Positions 9,119 through 19,323 of a stretch of DNA of 59,996 nt are shown one piece after another (positions within the stretch are counted from its first letter, which is position 1; every line of letters starts with the position of its first letter). Origin of the DNA: Zooshikella ganghwensis DSM 15267. GTDB taxonomy: Bacteria; Pseudomonadota; Gammaproteobacteria; Pseudomonadales; Zooshikellaceae. The stretch covers positions 1 through 59,996 of the forward strand of contig NZ_AUAF01000019.1 in assembly GCF_000428585.1 (NCBI RefSeq). The letters are read 5' to 3'. Under the pieces are notes generated by a model. That model was not told the DNA's origin, did no database searches, and was given only the letters and a program-made list of their open reading frames with translations. Made by a program: the position numbers and the translations under genes.

Positions 9119-9398
9119 CTTATGCCATAGGTTCGTCTATTTGCCATAATGAAACTGTCAGCTTTATATCTATTAAAGTAAGCAGTGCTGAAACTTAGCA
9201 CTATATGCGGATGGGACGTGCATGTAAACAGAGGGAAAGCAGACGATTTTAAATAAGCTGTGTTAAAAGAAAAGAATGATAGCACTGAAAACAATTAACG
9301 TGTTTGATATTCAGCAATAAGTTTTTTTGAAAAAGCATCCTTTAGCAAGAAAAAACCTTTAGTTACCTCATTTTTAAATTAAATACTTATACAACTCT
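9119..9398. other. Gene-free spacer before a strong terminator
   Basis: No ORF with a start and ribosome binding site is seen. The stretch is bounded downstream by the intrinsic terminator at 9399-9430. It could be the 3' untranslated region of the REC-GGDEF gene or hold a small RNA. Confidence 0.4.
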
Positions 9399-9430
9399 AG
9401 CGAACCCATGACCATGGGTTCGCTACTTTT
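9399..9430 (+). terminator. Strong intrinsic terminator
   Basis: Perfect 12-bp stem AGCGAACCCATG / CATGGGTTCGCT with a 2-base loop, then ACTTTTTT. It ends a rightward transcript 280 bases past the REC-GGDEF stop codon, just before the tRNA gene. Confidence 0.85.
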
Positions 9431-9546
9431 TTGCTTCGAGCATTGGTTTTCCTATCACGTTCCACTAAAGTCTAATGAGCAACCTTCAAACAACAACAGC
9501 CTATTGACATCTCTACTTAACCGATCTAACATCTGCAACCTCGATT

Positions 9547-9622
<76 letters not shown>

Positions 9623-9661
9623 ATCGTTTCTTCCTTCTAGTTGGTTAAATTTAGCTAACCA

Positions 9662-10216
9662 TTAAAGGCCTGGCTTGTTTTTGCCCATCAATTCAAAACT
9701 TCTGCTACCAACAAAGCTCATCTCAGTCCACTTAACTACGCCTACACTTTCAGCAAACCATATATCGCTTACTCCTGCATCATAGCATCCACCAGTTAAT
9801 TTTAAGTGTGTGACATTATCAAATGTACCGGCTTTAGTAGTTAGCTGACCATATTTTTCATAGATAATGGTTTTGTCTGCACAGAAAAATTTAACATCAC
9901 TTGAATAACCAACTCCAGCTGAAAAATCAGTCATTAAACTTACTTTTTGGTCATACTCATTCCAAACATAAATCTGACCTTCATTACTAACTTTCAGCCA
10001 CTGCTTGCCTAGCCCTGCAAACTGGTTAAATTTATACCAACCATTATTTTCATTCATTATTTTACTTTGAACGACGTCATGACTATTTTCGGCGTTGACA
10101 TAAGTCAAACTATCTCCAACATTCATCCTGAAAAATTGATCTGCGCAACCTATGGCTGGAACCATGCCGATAAGCATAACACCAATTAGTTTTTTGCTGA
10201 GTTTTAAAGTTTTCAT
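9662..10216 (-). CDS. Secreted protein of unknown function
   Basis: 184 residues with a signal peptide (MKTLKLSKKLIGVMLIGMVP, cleavage probably after GCA at 24-26). The rest is beta-rich, with aromatic residues and two or three cysteines (FFCADK, GGCYDAG) that could form a disulfide. I recognise no family. AAGGAG lies a few bases before the start. It stands alone between the tRNA and a 530-base gene-free region. Confidence 0.6.
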   Translation of the reverse strand: MKTLKLSKKLIGVMLIGMVPAIGCADQFFRMNVGDSLTYVNAENSHDVVQSKIMNENNGWYKFNQFAGLGKQWLKVSNEGQIYVWNEYDQKVSLMTDFSAGVGYSSDVKFFCADKTIIYEKYGQLTTKAGTFDNVTHLKLTGGCYDAGVSDIWFAESVGVVKWTEMSFVGSRSFELMGKNKPGL

Positions 10217-10751
10217 GGCTACATCTCCTTATGTAGTATGTTTTAGTGCTTTTTTTGCTAATTTAATTTTTTATTTTTCCCTGCGATTAATGCTTTAAAA
10301 TCAACTGGGGTTTAAATTCTCTTTATGCTTTTATAATAGGCCAGGTTATTAAATAATAAAACCGAAAATTAGTAAGTAATTGTGCGTATTTATATTTTTG
10401 ACATAATTAAATGAATACTAAATGCGGTGCACTATCTGCCTTCAAAGTACCTCTTAGTTTTTTTGATCGATATCAATAAAGAAAATCACTCTGTTTAAAT
10501 CAAATCCGTATTATTTTTTACTGAAAGCTCAATAGATTCCAGAAAAAAATAGAATAACTAAGTGACTAACCAGTTATTTTAATAGTTTACTCAGCCCAAA
10601 ACCATCACTCCTACCGTCCTTGGTAGATTTATGACAGGCTATAAAAAATCTTAATTATTGATCGCACAAACAAGGAAGGAAACGACAAATAGGTATGATT
10701 AATTTTCACTGTTAAGGACAGAAAAAACAGGTTAGGTATTTTCCTAAATAA
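10217..10751. other. AT-rich gene-free spacer
   Basis: No ORF, RNA or repeat could be recognised between the divergently placed secreted-protein promoter and the end of the NlpC/P60 gene. Sequence is about two-thirds A+T. Confidence 0.4.
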
Positions 10752-11222
10752 CTAGTTAGTTAATACGCGATTCACGCGGTAAAGTCGCTTTGACCAATAC
10801 TTACTTTTAACAGTTGAAATGGTGACACCTTTACGAGTAGAAACATGTAAAAACTTACTTTCTCCCATAAAAATGCCAACATGGCTGACTTTTCTGCCAT
10901 TATGAAAAAAAACGAGATCACCATACTGTGCCTGACTATACGGCACACGCTTTCCTACTTTTATTTGACTCCTGGAAGACCGAGGTAATTTTATACCAAA
11001 TAACGTCTGATAGGTCTGTTGAATAAAGGCTGAGCAGTCAATGCCTTTTTTGCTTTTACCACCAAAGCGATAAGGTGTTCCCTGCCAGCTTTGATAGTGG
11101 CTATTTAATAATGCCTTAATTTCATTTTGACTCGATAAGTCTTCTTCCTGAGTGAAGATAACACAGCCTGTGACTTGCAAGGTGGCAATAATTACGACTA
11201 ACTTAATTAACCGAAACACCAT
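10752..11222 (-). CDS. NlpC/P60-family lipoprotein, Spr/MepS-like
   Basis: Probable outer-membrane lipoprotein peptidoglycan endopeptidase, cutting peptide cross-links during cell wall growth. The signal ends in lipobox LQVTGC. The NlpC/P60 domain follows, with catalytic Cys in GIDCSAF, His in VSHVGIFMG and a third polar residue in FLHVST. The start at 11222 (MVFRLIKL) is preferred over the in-frame ATG at 11246: GGAG lies about 8 bases upstream and the signal peptide length then becomes normal. Confidence 0.88.
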   Translation of the reverse strand: MVFRLIKLVVIIATLQVTGCVIFTQEEDLSSQNEIKALLNSHYQSWQGTPYRFGGKSKKGIDCSAFIQQTYQTLFGIKLPRSSRSQIKVGKRVPYSQAQYGDLVFFHNGRKVSHVGIFMGESKFLHVSTRKGVTISTVKSKYWSKRLYRVNRVLTN

Positions 11223-11246
11223 AGGCAACGACTCCACATGTTGCAT

Positions 11247-11738
11247 AATTTAAAAGGGTGCTTTGCTTTCTAATCTCTTCATTATCGCGTTGAACTAGAG
11301 ATTACACACAAAGAAAACAACTGATGGTGCAAATCAAACAACCAAACTTCGTATAAACGGCTACTTTTGCTGTGGCATGTTTCTGTTGTTGGAAACATAA
11401 GCAGAAATTCAAGCAAAAATTACACCAATACTAATGCACTTCTTTTTGACAGAGTAAGTAGTTAATAGTTGCCTTTGAAGAGAAAATACAGCAGGAGATA
11501 TTGAAAACAGTCACTCTTTTATTGATCACCAAACCCTGAACTTTATAAAGAACATCAATAAAGAAACTGTTTGCAGTCACTGTTGGAGGGAGGCCAAAGG
11601 GCCATAAGAGAAGGAAGTGAAAGTAGATTAGTCAAAAAATTACTAACGCAGCAAAATCTTTCTGTGCAGGTAATGCCTACTTGCCTGGATGACCTTCAGA
11701 CAGCAAAACATACACCAGTAATTGAAATCAAATCACAC
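11247..11738. other. Spacer without a supported gene
   Basis: A 64-codon rightward ORF from a TTG at 11571 ends next to a terminator hairpin but has no ribosome binding site, and a second frame is equally open, so it is not called. Nothing else is recognised. Confidence 0.35.
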
Positions 11739-11766
11739 AATGAGCAGTACAACTGCTCATTTTGAT
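11739..11766. terminator. Hairpin between gcvH and the upstream spacer
   Basis: AATGAGCAGT, loop ACA, ACTGCTCATT, then TTGATT on the plus strand; the minus strand also has a weak T-rich tail. It could end leftward gcvH transcripts or a rightward transcript. Confidence 0.6.
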
Positions 11767-11803
11767 TAAAAGTAGCACACTGTTGATTTAGTGTATCAAA
11801 CCC

Positions 11804-12196
11804 TTATTCATCAGCCTCGCATAGCTCACGATATGCATCGGCATCAAGCAGTTCATCAACTTCGACTTGATCTTTAACTTTTATTTTAAATAACCAGCCA
11901 TCTCCATAAGGATCTGAGTTTACAAGTTCAGGTGCTTCTTCCAGATCTTCATTGATAGCAACGACATCACCAGAAAGTGGTGCAAACATATCAGAAGCCG
12001 CTTTGACCGACTCAATTGTACCTACTTCATCACCTGCACTAATGGTTGCATCAACATCAGGCAACTCAATAAATACAACATCACCTAGCAATTCCTGAGC
12101 ATGGTCAGTAATACCAACCACAGCAGTGTTATCATCCTCAAGGCGCACCCATTCATGGGTTGATACGTAGCGCAACTCTGCAGGTATGTTGCTCAT
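11804..12196 (-). CDS. gcvH: Glycine cleavage system H protein
   Basis: 130-residue lipoyl carrier that shuttles the aminomethyl group between the P, T and L proteins. The lipoylated lysine is K65 in [11 protein letters not shown]. The start is taken as [10 protein letters not shown] at 12196, where GAGAGG lies about 8-13 bases upstream; a longer ORF to 12226 has an atypical N-terminus. gcvT and gcvP are not in the window. Confidence 0.96.
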   Translation of the reverse strand: MSNIPAELRYVSTHEWVRLEDDNTAVVGITDHAQELLGDVVFIELPDVDATISAGDEVGTIESVKAASDMFAPLSGDVVAINEDLEEAPELVNSDPYGDGWLFKIKVKDQVEVDELLDADAYRELCEADE

Positions 12197-12321
12197 TATT
12201 ATTGTCCTCTCAAAAGCTGAGTTCAAGGAGGTAAAACTGTCGTCTTAACCATAAACAACAGTCGCCATAACTTCAACCAAAAATCTCATGGTAAGTTCTA
12301 ACGCATATGCTTTATGACTCT

Positions 12322-13974
12322 TCAGGTATTTTTCTCATTTATTTTTGAGATCGGCCTACTTTCATTACGATAACGAGACTTCCTCATCAAAATAAACACG
12401 GGAATAAGTCCAGCCAATACTAACGTCAAAGCTGGCAGTGCAGCCCGCTGCCATTCTCCCTCAGATGTCATTTCATATATTCGCACCGCAAGTGTATCCC
12501 ATCCAAAGGGACGCATTAATAGTGTCGCAGGCATTTCTTTCATGACATCTACAAACACTAAAATACCAGCCGTTAGTAAACCAGGTGCCAACATCGGAAT
12601 ATATACTCTTCGAACAACAGCCAGCCCACTCACACCTAAACTTCTCGCAGCTTCATGCAAGCTGACGCGAATACTTTGCAAACCCGCATCAATAGGTCCA
12701 AAAGCAACCGCAATAAAGCGAATAATATAAGCTAATAACAACGCAAGAAAGCTACCTAATAGTAATTGCCTTGGTGCTACACCAAGCCATTCCTGTAGAG
12801 GAACAATAAGGTGATTATCAACCTGGCTGAAAGCAAACATAATACCCACAGCCAGCACAGAGCCAGGAAGTGCATATCCCAAATTTGCCGCCATGATGGC
12901 TTTTTTAAGCCAATGATCCTGGTAAAGCCGTTTAGCAAAACTCAGTAATAAAGCCACACAAACAACGGCTAAACCTGCTGCACTTGCTAATAACAAAGAG
13001 TGCCCCACTAACCCTGCAAAACGGCCATCAATATCTTGTGCACCTTGTTTTACCACCCATACCAGAAGTTGAACTACTGGCAAAATAAAAGCAAGCCCTA
13101 AGACACTCGCAGCATAAGCAAATGCTACATATCGCTGTATACCATTTAATTTATAAGGCTTGTGCTGCTTTGAGCGCTGTCGCAATGCATATTGTGCATT
13201 TCCCCTACCTCTTTGTTCTAACCAAAATGCCATACACACAAACAGCATTAATAATGTAGCTAGTTGAGCGGCGGCGTGCAGGTTAAAAAAACCATACCAG
13301 GCTTTATAAATAGCAGTTGTAAACGTGTCGTAATTAAAGGTTGCGACAGCACCAAAGTCCGCTAAAGTTTCCATAAGTGCAAGCCCTACCCCTGCCGCTA
13401 TTCCTGGTCTAGCAATGGGTAACGCAACCCGCCAAAAAGCCTGTAACGGTGTTAGCCCTAAGATTCTGGCGGCATCCATGGCCCCACGCCCTTGAGTAAT
13501 AAAAGCACTCCGTGCCAACATATAAACATAAGGATAAAAAACCAACACCAAAACCAATATCACACCACCAGTGCTACGAATTGAGGGGAAAAAACGACTT
13601 GTACCAAACCACTCTCTTATTACTGTTTGTAAAGGTCCACTAAATTCAAAAAATCCTAGGTACACGAAAGCTAATACATAAGCTGGAATGGCAAAAGGTA
13701 ACATTAGTGCCCAATCAAAAAACTTTCGTCCAGGAAACTCACACATCGTCGTTAGCCAAGCTAAACTAACGCCAATGATCATCACACCAAAACCAACGCC
13801 AACAAGTAGCACCAGTGTATTAGCAAGCAAGCGCCCTAACTGGGTTTCTATAAGATGCAACCAGATGTCAGTTTGAAAGTCATGCCAGCTCAGAATCAAC
13901 ACTAGCAGTGGCATAAGTACAATGCCTGCGGTTGTAAATGATAGGCGACGAAGTAATGGGGGATGCTTTATCAC
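12322..13974 (-). CDS. fbpB: Iron(III) ABC transporter permease, FbpB family
   Basis: 550 residues forming a duplicated permease, with two sets of about six membrane spans. Each half carries an EAA-type cytoplasmic loop: AARILGLTPLQAFWRVALPI in the first half and EAARSLGVSGLAVVRRVYIP in the second. FbpB moves ferric iron delivered by FbpA across the inner membrane. It lies 216 bases downstream of fbpA with a hairpin between them. No fbpC ATPase gene follows; the next gene is gcvH. Confidence 0.92.
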   Translation of the reverse strand: MIKHPPLLRRLSFTTAGIVLMPLLVLILSWHDFQTDIWLHLIETQLGRLLANTLVLLVGVGFGVMIIGVSLAWLTTMCEFPGRKFFDWALMLPFAIPAYVLAFVYLGFFEFSGPLQTVIREWFGTSRFFPSIRSTGGVILVLVLVFYPYVYMLARSAFITQGRGAMDAARILGLTPLQAFWRVALPIARPGIAAGVGLALMETLADFGAVATFNYDTFTTAIYKAWYGFFNLHAAAQLATLLMLFVCMAFWLEQRGRGNAQYALRQRSKQHKPYKLNGIQRYVAFAYAASVLGLAFILPVVQLLVWVVKQGAQDIDGRFAGLVGHSLLLASAAGLAVVCVALLLSFAKRLYQDHWLKKAIMAANLGYALPGSVLAVGIMFAFSQVDNHLIVPLQEWLGVAPRQLLLGSFLALLLAYIIRFIAVAFGPIDAGLQSIRVSLHEAARSLGVSGLAVVRRVYIPMLAPGLLTAGILVFVDVMKEMPATLLMRPFGWDTLAVRIYEMTSEGEWQRAALPALTLVLAGLIPVFILMRKSRYRNESRPISKINEKNT

Positions 13975-14035
13975 AACGAGCTTACTTTCCTGATTAAATT
14001 ACCCACAATAATAAATTAAGTGGCTGTAAGTGTTG

Positions 14036-14087
14036 TATACCCAAAACGAAGGACTTCAAACCCTAAAAATGATTCGTGATGGATATA
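14036..14087 (+). repeat. Minimal repeat family B copy (ends only)
   Basis: TATACCCAAAACGAAGG... CCTAAAAATGATTCGTGATGGATATA (partly quoted). Both family ends are joined with almost no interior, giving 52 bases. It lies between fbpA and fbpB. Confidence 0.7.
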
Positions 14088-14149
14088 TAAAGGGCTATGA
14101 GCTTATATGAATATATAAAATGGGTGAAGTGTAGAAAGGAAAATTCAGA

Positions 14150-14177
14150 AACGCCTGCCAGTATGCAGGCGTTTTTT
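14150..14177. terminator. Hairpin between fbpA and fbpB
   Basis: AACGCCTGC, loop CAGTAT, GCAGGCGTT and four more T on the plus strand. On the minus strand the stem is followed by TTCTGAATTTT. It probably reduces readthrough from fbpA into fbpB, giving more binding protein than permease. Confidence 0.7.
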
Positions 14178-14190
14178 AAGAAATAACCCG

Positions 14191-15222
14191 TTAGTGATAA
14201 CCTGCACGATCCATTAGTTTTATTGCATCTCCTTGTAATCGCCCTGCAGCCTCAACATTTAACTGATCATGCTTAAACTCACCCCAGCTAGCAACCAGTT
14301 TAGATGGTTTCACACTTTGATTTGCAGGGTATTCCATATTGGCATTGGCAAAAATTTGCTGAGCCTCTGGTTTGCTTAACCACTCTAAAAAGGCAATAGC
14401 TTCAGCTTTGTGTTTTGCGTACTTGGTAATACCTGCACCGGAAATATTGACATGAGTTCCAGATGTTTTTTGGTTGGCCCAAAATAGTTTAAGCTTCAGG
14501 TTAGGCTTCTCTTTTAGTAAACGCCCAAAGTAATATGTATTTACCACAGTCACATCACACTGGCCTGCCTCTACAGCCTGTAATGCTAGTGTATCATTTG
14601 AAAAAACAGGCGCGGCTAAATTATTTACCCAACCCTTAACAATAGTTTCTGTCTTATCTTGGCCTAAACGCGCAATTAAAGTACCTACCAAAGATTGGTT
14701 ATAGACTTTTTTAGCTGTGCGTAAACACAGTCGTCCATCCCACTTGCTTGAAGCCAAATCTTCGTAGGTAGATAGGGATTCCGGTTTTACTCGATCTGTC
14801 GCATAAACCATTGTTCGAGCACGCACAGATAAACCAAACCAGTTATTATTTGGATCTTTTAGGTGCTCAGGAATATTTTTACTCAAGGTTTCCGACTGTA
14901 CTGGCTGCAACAATCCCTTTTGTTGTGCTTGCCATAAATTTCCGGCATCAACTGTTATAAACATGTCAGCAGGTGTCGTTTTTCCTTCAGCTTGCATTCT
15001 TGCAATTAAAGGGCCTTCAGCATCAGTCACATAGCTGATTTTGACACCCGTTTCTTTTGTATATTGATCAAATAAAGGCTTGATGAGATGTTCTTTACGC
15101 GATGAGTAAATAACCAGCTCGCCTTTATTTGCTGAGCTGCTGGCAAGACTCACATCGGTGATGGTCATTGTTGCAATAAAGAGGGAGGTTAGCGTCAATG
15201 AGAAAAATCGTTTTCGAGACAT
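14191..15222 (-). CDS. fbpA: Periplasmic ferric iron-binding protein, FbpA family
   Basis: 343 residues with a signal peptide ([20 protein letters not shown]..., partly quoted). The mature protein starts near [14 protein letters not shown], typical of FbpA. The double tyrosine Y230-Y231 in [11 protein letters not shown] is the conserved iron-binding pair. The start at 15222 has AAAGGAGCC just upstream, while the longer ORF to 15267 runs into the Fur operator. It is the first gene of fbpA-fbpB. Confidence 0.93.
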   Translation of the reverse strand: MSRKRFFSLTLTSLFIATMTITDVSLASSSANKGELVIYSSRKEHLIKPLFDQYTKETGVKISYVTDAEGPLIARMQAEGKTTPADMFITVDAGNLWQAQQKGLLQPVQSETLSKNIPEHLKDPNNNWFGLSVRARTMVYATDRVKPESLSTYEDLASSKWDGRLCLRTAKKVYNQSLVGTLIARLGQDKTETIVKGWVNNLAAPVFSNDTLALQAVEAGQCDVTVVNTYYFGRLLKEKPNLKLKLFWANQKTSGTHVNISGAGITKYAKHKAEAIAFLEWLSKPEAQQIFANANMEYPANQSVKPSKLVASWGEFKHDQLNVEAAGRLQGDAIKLMDRAGYH

Positions 15223-15245
15223 GTGTGGCTCCTTTAACCGTATAT

Positions 15246-15266
15246 TGCTAATGATAATGATTGGCA
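15246..15266 (-). promoter_or_regulatory. Fur box upstream of fbpA
   Basis: The core reads AATGATAATGATTGGCAT on the plus strand, close to the Fur consensus GATAATGATAATCATTATC. It lies 24-44 bases before the fbpA start, so iron-loaded Fur should repress fbpA-fbpB. A second, weaker Fur-like stretch (TTTATCTTTATCATGA) lies at about 15321-15336. Confidence 0.75.
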
Positions 15267-15352
15267 TTTATGCAAGCAACAGATACTCACACATCAAAAA
15301 AACGTCAACATGATACGCTATTTATCTTTATCATGAGCTGCTAACGTTTAAC

Positions 15353-16621
15353 TTATAGGCCTACTGCTTTCTTGATCAACTGTTGCTTTAGCCATCCTTG
15401 CTTATTTACCCAATTTAGACCTTGGTTTCGCAGCCACCTGACTGGTAATTGTTCACTTTGAAAAGTATGTTGAAAGCTTTCCATTAACCCCATCATCATC
15501 AAATTATCAGGCATCCGTTGTCGCTGATAACGTGACAGGATATGTTCACCTCCTGGTGTATCACCTCTATTAGCCGCACGTGAAACTTCTGTCACTAAAG
15601 TCAGTGCATCAGCCATACCCAGATTCATACCTTGTCCTGCAAGCGGGTGTATCGTATGAGCAGCATCACCTGCAAGCACGACACCTTTTTTATAATACTG
15701 TTTGGCGTGACGTTGGCGTAGTGGAAATGATGCAAGATCATCTATTTCAATGGCATCTCCTAAACACCTCTCAGTAGCCTGTGACAACTGCCTTAAAAGG
15801 GTTCTCTTTGACGTCTTAATTAACTCATCTATTTGCGATGCAGGTGCAGACCAGACAATTGAAGTGGTATTCTGGTAAGTGACGTGTTGTTGACCATTCA
15901 GATTATTGAGGGGTAATAATGCGAGTGGACCTGTCGGGAGAAATACTTGCCATGCTGTTTGCTGATGATTTTTTTGCCACTTTACTGTTGCGACTAAAGC
16001 ATGGTGCAGATAATCCCACTCTCTGGTTGTAAACTTTGCTAAACGCCGCACCTGAGACTTGGCACCATCAGCACCAATCACTAATGAAGCAGACAACTCT
16101 TGTCCATCATTTAATACAACACTATAGGGATGAGTCGTCACTGGAAAATGAGTATTTTGAGACGTACTAGAAAGAACAGCCGGCGTATTTGCCACTAAAG
16201 CCGTCAACACATGTTCACTGTAGACATCAACTGCTGTATCTTTTTCAAGCTGTTGCCAAAGTGCGGCCTGAATGGCTCTGTTTTCAACGATATAACCCAG
16301 TTGTGGGCGATGAACCTCTTCTGCCGTAAATTGAATATGTCCTGTTCCTTCACTGTCCCATACAAACATCCGCTCAAATGCACTACTTCGAAATACTTCT
16401 ATCGTATCCCAAACGTTAAGCTGTTTAAGAAAATCTACAGTGGCTAGGGTTACAGCACTTACTCGGTTATCAATACAATCTCTTTTGGGCCAGGATAGTA
16501 ATTGATCCAGGGGCTGATGATCGACTATTGCAATTTTATAATCAGTTTGCTGGCTTATCCCCAAAGCAATAGCAGCACCAACCATACCGCCACCGACAAT
16601 TACAATATCATATGACTTCAT
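15353..16621 (-). CDS. ubiI: Ubiquinone biosynthesis flavin hydroxylase UbiI (VisC)
   Basis: 422 residues, FAD-dependent monooxygenase of the UbiH/UbiI/UbiF family. The FAD dinucleotide motif is VGGGMVGAAIALGI near the N-terminus. The second FAD motif is GDAAHTIHPLAGQGMNLGM. UbiI hydroxylates C5 of the ubiquinone ring. Assignment as UbiI rests on its place directly after ubiH, as in Escherichia coli, and on the CIDNRVSAVT segment. It ends the pepP-ubiH-ubiI operon. Confidence 0.9.
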   Translation of the reverse strand: MKSYDIVIVGGGMVGAAIALGISQQTDYKIAIVDHQPLDQLLSWPKRDCIDNRVSAVTLATVDFLKQLNVWDTIEVFRSSAFERMFVWDSEGTGHIQFTAEEVHRPQLGYIVENRAIQAALWQQLEKDTAVDVYSEHVLTALVANTPAVLSSTSQNTHFPVTTHPYSVVLNDGQELSASLVIGADGAKSQVRRLAKFTTREWDYLHHALVATVKWQKNHQQTAWQVFLPTGPLALLPLNNLNGQQHVTYQNTTSIVWSAPASQIDELIKTSKRTLLRQLSQATERCLGDAIEIDDLASFPLRQRHAKQYYKKGVVLAGDAAHTIHPLAGQGMNLGMADALTLVTEVSRAANRGDTPGGEHILSRYQRQRMPDNLMMMGLMESFQHTFQSEQLPVRWLRNQGLNWVNKQGWLKQQLIKKAVGL

Positions 16622-16633
16622 TCGTCTTTAGCC

Positions 16634-17857
16634 CTAGTTGATTTTTGCAGCAGGTAAACCCATTCCCATCGCATGCTGTGTAAAAAAAGATTTGCCTGGA
16701 AAGCATAGATCCAAGCCAATTAAACCGAGATTTCTCAATATAGAAATTGAAGGTGTGGTTGCACTAAACCAACGTACCAGTCGATCACTCCACTGAATAG
16801 TCAATTGTTGATCAGCCTCTTGACGCTGCACATAGTGATTCAATGTTTTCAGTGAATATAGAGGCTCCCCTCGCATCAACGCTTCCTTAATAACCTCCAC
16901 CAAGCGAAGTGCATCTCGCAAGGCCAGGTTAAACCCTTGACCTGCCACAGGGTGCAGCTGGTGCGCAGCATTACCCAGCACCACAAGTCCTGGACGTACT
17001 TGCTCTGTACTGCACCGTAGGGTAAGTGGATAAATATGTCGAAGACCAATCTTAGCGAATCGCCCCAGCCGATAACCAAAATTTTGCTGCAAGTGTGAGG
17101 CAAAATCAGCTTCTGGCATTAATGCCACATCATCAACCATCGCTTCAGGCAGTGACCAAACCAGAGCGCAGTGTTTACCAGAAAGTGGCAATAACGCCAT
17201 AGGGCCTGACTCCGTAAAGCGCTCATAAGCAATGTTTTGATGAGACTTGCTTAATGCCACGTTGGCTATCAATGCCGATTGATTATAGTGCTTTTCAGTA
17301 ATATCGATTCCCAGCTGCTCGGTCAACCCTGAACGACCTCCATCAGCAATAATGATAAGGTCAGCAGTAACTGTCTCTGTTGTATCATTACGCTCAATCA
17401 GTATAGAGGTGCCTTGATTATTAGGGTGAAGAGCTACCACTTTAGCGGGCATGATAAGCTCGAGCGCCTGCTTCTCTTCAGCAATTAATAAATGTTTAAA
17501 AAGCGTTTGCCCCAAGTGTTGGTTGCTTATGACATAACCCAGAGCTGACACCCCCTCATCCTGAGCATGTAATCGTGTAAAACCAAAGTGGCCCTGGTTT
17601 GATACATGAATATGCTCAATAGATGTTGCTTGACTATTTAGCTCATCCCACAACCCTAGCTGCTCAAATAATAAGCGAGTGCCCCATGCTAACGCGGTTG
17701 ACCGGGCATCAAAACTAGGTTGCAAATCGACTTGAGGCGCAGCAGGAAATGGTGATGCTTCAATCAATGCAGTTTTTTGCGGCAATATTCGAGACAGCGT
17801 ATGTGCTAGTGTCGCACCAACCATTCCTCCACCAATTATGACTACAGGAAAGTGCAT
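16634..17857 (-). CDS. ubiH: 2-octaprenyl-6-methoxyphenol hydroxylase UbiH
   Basis: 407 residues, flavin monooxygenase acting late in ubiquinone synthesis. FAD motif: IIGGGMVGATLAHTLS. Family-typical FDARSTALAWGTRLLFEQLG and the C-terminal GNAAHQLHPVAGQGFNLALR are present. The start is taken at 17857 (MHFPVV), with GAGGGG 6 bases upstream; an ATG at 17863 abuts the ribosome binding site. It follows pepP closely and is 12 bases from ubiI. Confidence 0.93.
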   Translation of the reverse strand: MHFPVVIIGGGMVGATLAHTLSRILPQKTALIEASPFPAAPQVDLQPSFDARSTALAWGTRLLFEQLGLWDELNSQATSIEHIHVSNQGHFGFTRLHAQDEGVSALGYVISNQHLGQTLFKHLLIAEEKQALELIMPAKVVALHPNNQGTSILIERNDTTETVTADLIIIADGGRSGLTEQLGIDITEKHYNQSALIANVALSKSHQNIAYERFTESGPMALLPLSGKHCALVWSLPEAMVDDVALMPEADFASHLQQNFGYRLGRFAKIGLRHIYPLTLRCSTEQVRPGLVVLGNAAHQLHPVAGQGFNLALRDALRLVEVIKEALMRGEPLYSLKTLNHYVQRQEADQQLTIQWSDRLVRWFSATTPSISILRNLGLIGLDLCFPGKSFFTQHAMGMGLPAAKIN

Positions 17858-17879
17858 CAACATCCCCTCAACTCAAAAC

Positions 17880-19202
17880 TCACTGAATTGGCTGCATCAG
17901 TGCTTCTATTTCATGTACGTGTTTCGGTACCTCACTGGTTAATACTTTATGCCCAGTTTCAGTCACCACAACATCATCTTCAATACGTACCCCAATCCCG
18001 CGCCACTTGGGATCAACATCAATATTGTCAGGTGCGATATAAATGCCTGGTTCAATGGTTATCACCATTCCAGGTTCTAAATCACGCCATTGTCCTGCAA
18101 TGCGATAGTCACCAACATCATGAACATCCATACCAATCCAATGACTGGATTTATGCATATAGAAAGGCTTATAAGCTTCGTCTTCAATTAACTTATTCAC
18201 ATCGCCCTTCAGAATTCCAAGCTTAACCAAACCTTCTGTAATCACCCGCACAGTAATATCATGGATATGATTAAACACGGTACCAGGTTTGATAGCTTCA
18301 ATGGCTTCAAGCTGAGCAGTCAGTACCAACTCATATATAGCTTTCTGTTCTTCTGAAAAACGTCCATTTACCGGGAAAGTACGGGTGATATCTGCGGCAT
18401 AATGATCAAGCTCGCAGCCTGCATCTATAAGAATGAGTTCACCATCCTTAAGCAGACAATCATTGTTGGTATAGTGCAAGATACATGCATTCTCCCCACC
18501 ACCCACAATACTGGGATAGGCCGCAAAGCGTGCACCTGACTGCATAAATTCATGGAGCATCTCAGCTTCTATCTGGTATTCATATATGCCGGGCCGACAG
18601 GCACGCATTGCTCTTAAATGTGCTTTTGCAGAGATTTCTCCAGCCTCAGCCATCACTGCTATTTCTGCTTCACTTTTAAACAACCGCTGTTCATGCAGAA
18701 TATTTTCAAGGGCAATAAACTCACCTGGAGGCTGAGCACCTTGCTTCGTTTTAGACTTAATGGACTTTATCCATCCCATTAAACGACGATCAAAGGCTTC
18801 ATTGGCTCCAATGGCATAATAAACTCTGGAGCGCCCTTCAATTAAACCCGGTAAAATTTCGTCAATATCATTAATGGGAAAGGCATCATCCATAGCATAA
18901 TCAGCAACAGCACCTTCCTGACCTGCACGCCGACCTTCCCACAGCTCTTTTTCAGGGTCTTTTTCCTGGCAAAAAAGTACAGCCTCGCCATGAGATCGAC
19001 CAGGAATTAATACCAAAACTGATTCCGGCTCAGCAAATCCAGTTAAATAGTAAAAGTCACTATCTTGGCGATAAGGATGTTCCACATCACGATTGCGAGG
19101 CTGCAGAGGTGCTGAAGGTAAGATGGCAATGCTATTTGCTTCCATCTCAGCCATTAACGCACTCCGACGATGCTTATATTCTACTGCTGTAATTTTTTTC
19201 AT
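17880..19202 (-). CDS. pepP: Xaa-Pro aminopeptidase P
   Basis: 440 residues, M24 metallopeptidase that removes N-terminal residues preceding proline. An aminopeptidase P N-terminal domain (about 1-170) is followed by the pita-bread domain. The metal ligands are seen as two Asp in LIDAGCELDHYAADITRTF, His in HKSSHWIGMDVHDVG, Glu in TIEPGIYI and Glu in GVRIEDDVVV. Its family neighbour ygfB is 313 bases upstream, separated by a MITE, which may have uncoupled a once tighter operon. Confidence 0.96.
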   Translation of the reverse strand: MKKITAVEYKHRRSALMAEMEANSIAILPSAPLQPRNRDVEHPYRQDSDFYYLTGFAEPESVLVLIPGRSHGEAVLFCQEKDPEKELWEGRRAGQEGAVADYAMDDAFPINDIDEILPGLIEGRSRVYYAIGANEAFDRRLMGWIKSIKSKTKQGAQPPGEFIALENILHEQRLFKSEAEIAVMAEAGEISAKAHLRAMRACRPGIYEYQIEAEMLHEFMQSGARFAAYPSIVGGGENACILHYTNNDCLLKDGELILIDAGCELDHYAADITRTFPVNGRFSEEQKAIYELVLTAQLEAIEAIKPGTVFNHIHDITVRVITEGLVKLGILKGDVNKLIEDEAYKPFYMHKSSHWIGMDVHDVGDYRIAGQWRDLEPGMVITIEPGIYIAPDNIDVDPKWRGIGVRIEDDVVVTETGHKVLTSEVPKHVHEIEALMQPIQ

Positions 19203-19323
19203 TTAGATTCCCTATGATTACCAAGTTGAGCAACCCACCATCTTTCCGGACTCACAGCTACTGTCTTCTTTGCTCAAAAATACCTTACCTAACGTCATTT
19301 ATATAAATTGTGATGTCAACGTT

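Noticed and set aside
11571..11765. 64-codon plus-strand ORF ending at a terminator
   Set aside because: TTG start without a ribosome binding site, no family, and another frame is also open in part of the region.
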